Source: DATLCF01 sp035526505
GTDB lineage: Bacteria > Patescibacteriota > Saccharimonadia > Saccharimonadales > UBA4665
Assembly (NCBI GenBank): GCA_035526505.1
Contig: DATLCF010000001.1
Coordinates: 1-64,000, forward strand
Direction of reading: 5' to 3'
DNA: 64,000 nt
Part shown: one piece after another, positions 60,387 to 64,000 of the stretch
Layout of the letters: each line of letters opens with the position of its first letter
Numbering within the stretch: the first letter of the stretch is position 1
Program-made: the position numbers and the translations under genes
Notes under the pieces: model-generated
The model's input: the letters and a program-made list of their open reading frames with translations, nothing else
Database searches by the model: none
Told to the model about the DNA's origin: nothing

Positions 60387-60953
60387 TTAATCCTTAACGC
60401 GTTCGCGGTAGGCGCCGGTGGCAGTGTCTACCGAAATCACATCGCCCTGCTTTACAAATGCCGGCACCTTAATAGTCAAGCCCGTTTCTACCGTGGCATC
60501 TTTGAGCACACTGCTGGTGGTGTCACCCTTAACCACGCTTTCGGTATATGTTACCTTGAGTGGTACATTCTTGGGCAGCTCCACATTAATCACCCGGCCG
60601 TCAAACAATTGTGCCTGTACGCGGTCGCCTTCTTTAAGAAAACCGGCGCCATCGCCCACAATGTCTGCCGGGATTTCGAACTGCTCATACGTGTTCTCGT
60701 CCATAAAGTAAAACGTGTTGGCGTCGTTGTACAAATACTGCACATTTTGGTTGGTAACGTCCGCACTATCTACCTGTTCGTTACCCTTAAACGTTTTTTC
60801 CAGCACCTTGCCGTCCAACAGACTTTTAATACGAACATTCACAATAGAACCGCCGCGGCCCATAACCTTTTGGTTATAGTCCACCACCCGGTACGGAATG
60901 CCGTCCAGCTGAAAAATCGTGCCTTTCTTGAGGTTGGTAATACTGAGAGCCAT
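60387..60953 (-). CDS. efp: Elongation factor P
   Basis: 188 aa, three beta-barrel domains. It begins MALSITNLKKGTIFQLDGIPYRVVDYN. The loop tip, where E. coli has the modified Lys34, reads KVMGRGGSIVNVRIK, with Arg at the tip (GRGG), so EarP- or EpmA-type modification is not obvious. It ends TGLTIKVPAFVKQGDVISVDTATGAYRERV. It relieves stalling at polyproline. It sits between rpsR and tlyA. Confidence 0.95.
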   Translation of the reverse strand: MALSITNLKKGTIFQLDGIPYRVVDYNQKVMGRGGSIVNVRIKSLLDGKVLEKTFKGNEQVDSADVTNQNVQYLYNDANTFYFMDENTYEQFEIPADIVGDGAGFLKEGDRVQAQLFDGRVINVELPKNVPLKVTYTESVVKGDTTSSVLKDATVETGLTIKVPAFVKQGDVISVDTATGAYRERVKD

Positions 60954-60964
60954 TGTTTTAGGTC

Positions 60965-61168
60965 CTAGTTGTTAGCCACAAACGGCAATAGTGCAATGTG
61001 GCGGGCGCGCTTGATAGCAGTGCTTAAGCGGCGCTGTTGGCTTTCAGTAAGCCCAGTCTTTTTGCGGCTTTCAATTTGCCCGTATACGTTTACGTAACGC
61101 TGTAGGGTTTTGAAATCCTTGTAGTCAAAAAATGCTACATCGGTGCGGTGTTTAAAAATCTTTGCCAT
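60965..61168 (-). CDS. rpsR: 30S ribosomal protein S18
   Basis: 67 aa. Typical S18 block DYKDFKTLQRYVNVYGQIESRKKTGLTESQQRRLSTAIKRARHIALLPF. AAAGGAAA precedes the ATG. Order rpsF-ssb-rpsR is the classic operon. Confidence 0.96.
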   Translation of the reverse strand: MAKIFKHRTDVAFFDYKDFKTLQRYVNVYGQIESRKKTGLTESQQRRLSTAIKRARHIALLPFVANN

Positions 61169-61281
61169 ATAGTTAATTTCCTTTCTTTAGGGATACTGAA
61201 ACAAGTTCAGCATGACGAGAATTTGCGTAAGGCCGGCGCAAGCATCATGGCGGAAGCCAAACCCCAGAAAATTCTAAATTA

Positions 61282-61767
61282 TTAAAACGGAATGTCGTCG
61301 AGGTTGATTGGTTCGTCGCCAATGTCGTCAATGACAACATCATCTTTTTTCTTACTGCTTGAGCCGGAACCAGTGCTAGCACTTGGTGCTTGTTGCGCGC
61401 GGGGAGCGCCACCCTCGCTATTGCCACCGCCCTCACCGCGGCTGTCCAGGAACGTTACATCATTAGCCAGCACCTCAACCTTACTGCGCTTTTGACCTTC
61501 TTGTTCCCAGCTGCGGCTTTGCAATCGGCCCTGCACCAGGCACCTGCGACCCTTGGTCATATACTGCGCAACACGTTCGGCCAATGGCCCCCAGGCGACA
61601 ATGTCGATATAGTCCGTGGCCTCTTGCCACTCACCGCTCTGATTTTTGTACGCCCGGTTCAGTGCCAAGCTAAAGCTGCAAACACTTTGGCCGGACGGCG
61701 TTTGGCGCAGTTCCGGATCGCGCGTTAAGTTCCCCATTAAAATCACTTGGTTGACACTTCGTGCCAT
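61282..61767 (-). CDS. ssb: Single-stranded DNA-binding protein
   Basis: 161 aa. OB fold in the first ~105 residues (SVNQVILMGNLTRDPELRQTPSGQSVCSFSLALNR). The flexible Gly/Ser linker (about 110-140) leads to an acidic tail ending NLDDIPF, which matches the conserved DDIPF tip that recruits repair proteins. Second gene of the rpsF-ssb-rpsR-efp-tlyA cluster. Confidence 0.96.
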   Translation of the reverse strand: MARSVNQVILMGNLTRDPELRQTPSGQSVCSFSLALNRAYKNQSGEWQEATDYIDIVAWGPLAERVAQYMTKGRRCLVQGRLQSRSWEQEGQKRSKVEVLANDVTFLDSRGEGGGNSEGGAPRAQQAPSASTGSGSSSKKKDDVVIDDIGDEPINLDDIPF

Positions 61768-61832
61768 ATGTTACCCTCCTGAAACACGACAATCGCCGCA
61801 TTTCGCCTAAAATGTTATGTCTTTAGTATAGC

Positions 61833-62213
61833 TTATTCAGCTTTTTCGTCGCTGTCTTCGGCGGTCTCGCCGCGCTCGGCTGCTTTTTTGGCCTTTTCGG
61901 CCTTGGCGGCTTCTGCCTTGGCAATCGCCTTCAGGTCGGGCCGGGTGATCAAAAAGCGGATCACTTCGTCGGTAATATTCAAGGTACTTTCCACCTTGCG
62001 CACTGCTTCGCCGGGCAGTTCAACCGTATAGAACACATATACCGCGTGTTCGTTTTTGTTGATTGGGTAAGCCAGCTTGCGCTTGCCCCAGTTGTCGGTG
62101 TTTACGACCTTACCTTTGTTGTCAGTAAAGATCTTTTCTACCTTGGCGGTTGCTTTATCCAGATCTATTTCCAGGTCGGGATGATACAACACAGCCACTT
62201 CGTATTGATTCAT
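61833..62213 (-). CDS. rpsF: 30S ribosomal protein S6
   Basis: 126 aa from MNQYEVAVLYHPDLEID; AAAGGAG precedes the ATG at 62213. The S6 core includes GKRKLAYPINKNEHAVYVFYTVELPGEAVRKVE. The C-terminal ~25 residues are a Lys/Ala/Glu-rich extension ending ETAEDSDEKAE. First gene of its operon. Confidence 0.96.
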   Translation of the reverse strand: MNQYEVAVLYHPDLEIDLDKATAKVEKIFTDNKGKVVNTDNWGKRKLAYPINKNEHAVYVFYTVELPGEAVRKVESTLNITDEVIRFLITRPDLKAIAKAEAAKAEKAKKAAERGETAEDSDEKAE

Positions 62214-62319
62214 CAATACTCCTTTCGTGGGTCTTAGGCCCAGCCGCATAAGAAGCGCTGAGCTAAAGTGAGTTAATAACAGGGGTAATTATACTACAAT
62301 CCCCTGTTAGGCACAACCC

Positions 62320-62348
62320 TTGTGCGGGCAGGCTCTGGCTGGTACCAT
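62320..62348 (+). promoter_or_regulatory. Promoter of the PfkB kinase gene, leaderless GTG start
   Basis: TTGTGC (62320-62325), 17 bp, TACCAT (62343-62348) with TGG before it (extended -10), then six bases and GTG at 62355. This promoter geometry decides the start. Confidence 0.6.
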
Positions 62349-62354
62349 ACCCGG

Positions 62355-63314
62355 GTGACCAAAACTCCGCCTATTGTGGTTTCCGGGTCTATTGCCATTG
62401 ACCGGATAATGAACTTTTCGGGCCGCTACAGCGACCACATTCGCCCGGAAAAGCTGGACAGCCTGTCGATCTCCATCTTTCTCGATCAGCTTAAGGACAC
62501 CTACGGCGGTGTGGGCGCCAACATTGCCTATTCCCTTGCCCTGCTGGGCGAAGAGCCGATTTTGCTGGGGTCGGTTGGCAAAGACGGCCTGCTGTATATG
62601 GAAAAGCTGGCCCACCAGGGTGTCGACATTGCCCACGTGTTTGAAAGCGAGCTGCCCACTGCCACCTTTAACGTAATAACCGACAGCGACCAAAATCAAG
62701 TAGGCGGTTTTTACCCGGGCGCTATGTTTGACAGCGATGCCCTAGGCCTGGCGCCCTGGAAAGGCCAGGACCCCATTGTGGTGGTATCGCCCCACGACCC
62801 CAAAGCCATGAGGCGCCAAGTAGCCGAATGCAAAAAATGGGGTTTGCGCCTGTGCTACGACATTGGCCAGCAAGTAAGTAATTTGCCAGGGCCTGAAATG
62901 GCCGCAGGCATAGCTGCAGCCGAAATACTTATTTTAAACGACTACGAACTAACGGTGTTGAGCGAAAAGACTGGCATTACCATTGCCGACATTAAAAAGC
63001 GGGTGCCCATAGTTATTACCACGCTGGGCAAAGACGGTTCGATTATCGAGGGTGCGTCGGTGCCTAAACCCATTAAAGTGGGCGTGGCCAAGCCCAAACA
63101 AGTAGCTGACCCCACAGGCGCAGGCGATGCTTTCCGTTCCGGTTTTTTGTATGGCTTTGCCCGCGGCTGGGCGCTAAAAGCCTGTGCCCAGCTGGGCGCC
63201 GTGTGCGGTACCTATGCGATCGAGGAAGCCGGCACTCAAAGTCATTTCTTTACCCCGCAGGATATTGCAACACGCTTTAAAGAGAATTTTGGTGAAGCAC
63301 TGCCCCATGCCTAA
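62355..63314 (+). CDS. PfkB-family carbohydrate/adenosine kinase
   Basis: 319 aa from GTG (VTKTPPIVVSGSIAIDRIMNF). Substrate side: DTYGGVGANIAYSLALLG. The catalytic motif is DPTGAGDAFRSGFLYGF with the Asp base; VVVSPHDP and ILILNDYEL also fit. In this family the sugar-nucleoside kinases include adenosine kinase; the neighbour ahcY makes adenosine, so adenosine is the likeliest substrate. Ribokinase or others cannot be excluded. Confidence 0.87.
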   Translation: MTKTPPIVVSGSIAIDRIMNFSGRYSDHIRPEKLDSLSISIFLDQLKDTYGGVGANIAYSLALLGEEPILLGSVGKDGLLYMEKLAHQGVDIAHVFESELPTATFNVITDSDQNQVGGFYPGAMFDSDALGLAPWKGQDPIVVVSPHDPKAMRRQVAECKKWGLRLCYDIGQQVSNLPGPEMAAGIAAAEILILNDYELTVLSEKTGITIADIKKRVPIVITTLGKDGSIIEGASVPKPIKVGVAKPKQVADPTGAGDAFRSGFLYGFARGWALKACAQLGAVCGTYAIEEAGTQSHFFTPQDIATRFKENFGEALPHA

Positions 63315-63334
63315 CCACTGGCTGGAGCGGATGG

Positions 63335-63404
63335 CACCCATGCCCCTCCCCAGCGCAGTTCTCCCCCGAAGGGGGAGCTGTTTGAGCATGGAGGGGCATG
63401 GGTG
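63335..63404. repeat. Nested palindromic element between the PfkB gene and ahcY
   Basis: Outer arms CACCCATGCCCCTCC (63335-63349) and the perfect complement (63390-63404) enclose a second hairpin with a CTCCCCC-GAA-GGGGGAG core. The element is GC-rich, non-coding, and resembles extragenic palindromic repeats. It lies about 55 nt before the ahcY start, in its likely leader. Confidence 0.65.
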
Positions 63405-63457
63405 ACGGGGCCCGCATCATGTCAATGAGTACGAGAAATCTAAAAGGAAGGAATATC

Positions 63458-64000
63458 ATGAGCAAAACCGATTACAAAGTAGCAGACATCACCCTAGCCG
63501 CCTGGGGCCGCAAAGAAATTACCCTGGCCGAAAAGGAAATGCCAGGGCTCATGAGCCTACGCGCCGAATACCAAAGCAAAAAACCGCTGAAGGGTGCACG
63601 CATTGCCGGCAGCCTGCATATGACCATCCAAACCGCAGTTTTAATCGAAACGCTGGTAGACTTAGGCGCCGACGTGCGCTCGGCCTCGTGCAACATCTTT
63701 AGCACCCAAGACCAAGCTGCTGCCGCTATTGCCAAGGCCGGCGTGCCCGTCTTTGCCTGGAAGGGTGAAACCGAAAAAGAATATTGGGACTGTATTGAAC
63801 AAACCCTAAAATTCGCCGGTGGCAAAGGCCCTAACCTGCTGTTGGACGACGGCGGGGACCTGACCACTTGGGTGCACGAAAAACACCCGGAACTACTGGG
63901 CGAGATAAAGGGAGTAAGCGAGGAAACCACCACCGGTGTACACCACCTATACCAAATGGTACAAAAAGGTACGCTGCGCTTACCCGCCATTAACGTTAAC
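63458..64000 (+). CDS. ahcY: Adenosylhomocysteinase, partial (3' end outside window)
   Basis: The first 181 codons of S-adenosylhomocysteine hydrolase, which splits SAH to adenosine and homocysteine using NAD. The reading frame is open to the end of the window. It begins MSKTDYKVADITLAAWGRKEI; then GARIAGSLHMTIQTAVLIETL, CNIFSTQDQAAAAI, WKGETEKEYWDCI and DDGGDLTTWVHEKHP, all family blocks. AAAGGAAGG precedes the ATG. The long antisense frame across the same bases is a shadow. Confidence 0.97.
   Translation, partial: MSKTDYKVADITLAAWGRKEITLAEKEMPGLMSLRAEYQSKKPLKGARIAGSLHMTIQTAVLIETLVDLGADVRSASCNIFSTQDQAAAAIAKAGVPVFAWKGETEKEYWDCIEQTLKFAGGKGPNLLLDDGGDLTTWVHEKHPELLGEIKGVSEETTTGVHHLYQMVQKGTLRLPAINVN

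Noticed and set aside
63310..63457. SAH riboswitch before ahcY
   Set aside because: I looked for the conserved GAGGAGCGCTGC and CAACGGCGCTC blocks and did not find them. The element looks like a palindromic repeat.
63472..63990. Long antisense frame of 172 codons over ahcY
   Set aside because: The plus strand encodes clear adenosylhomocysteinase motifs over the same bases; the antisense frame is a shadow.

Overview
The window looks like part of a Candidatus Saccharibacteria (TM7, Patescibacteria/CPR) chromosome. The 16S rRNA carries the TM7-like block near 3645-3680 (antisense side of the usual 910 region). The 23S rRNA has long helix expansions. The pilus locus has PilB/T/C/M/N/O but no PilP or PilQ secretin, as expected of a single-membrane cell. 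Most genes are on the minus strand. The lineage call is an inference from these traits, not from a database search.

Layout. 1-4700: 23S (5' part only; its 3' end lies left of position 1), tRNA-Ile, tRNA-Ala and 16S, all minus, with a terminator and new promoters between the RNA genes. 4743-9243: gyrB-gyrA. 9323-13065: a large TraG/VirB4-like P-loop ATPase with two small partners. 13079-13264: an unassigned RNA gene. 13603-16240 (plus): comM, infC, rpmI, rplT. 16294-16656: RNase P RNA. 16689-24000: an ASCH-RNase H fusion, tRNA-Pro, an S2P-like protease, rpmB, an MBL-fold protein, an HTH regulator, miaA, an alkyltransferase-like protein, a HAD phosphatase and thrS with a T-box leader. 24333-31810: tRNA-Val, nrdR, a glycosyltransferase, tRNA-Gly/Thr/Asp/Arg, a PrsA-like foldase, a PH-domain protein and ndk. 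31898: a Xer-type recombinase. 32829-47225: a complete type IV pilus locus plus a large secreted protein. 47287-56063: glmS, a permease/DUF1980/propeller operon, a beta-helix surface protein and a serine hydrolase. 56412-64000: ychF, a Crp/Fnr regulator, a phosphoribosyltransferase-like protein, tlyA, efp, rpsR, ssb, rpsF, a PfkB-family kinase and the start of ahcY.

How it fits together. The core is information processing (rRNA, gyrase, ribosomal proteins, IF3, RNase P, EF-P, tRNA modification). The envelope part (pili, secreted proteins, glycosyltransferase, serine hydrolase) would suit an epibiont that attaches to host bacteria; type IV pili together with ComM suggest DNA uptake. A PfkB kinase next to S-adenosylhomocysteinase suggests recycling of the adenosine released from SAM-dependent methylation.

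The most unusual signals are: (1) two copies of a structured element fused directly to the CCA ends of tRNA-Thr and tRNA-Arg; (2) an rRNA locus broken into separate transcription units; (3) many genes whose -10 box sits 6 nt before the start codon, implying leaderless mRNAs; and (4) at least one promoter- and terminator-bounded RNA gene of unknown family.
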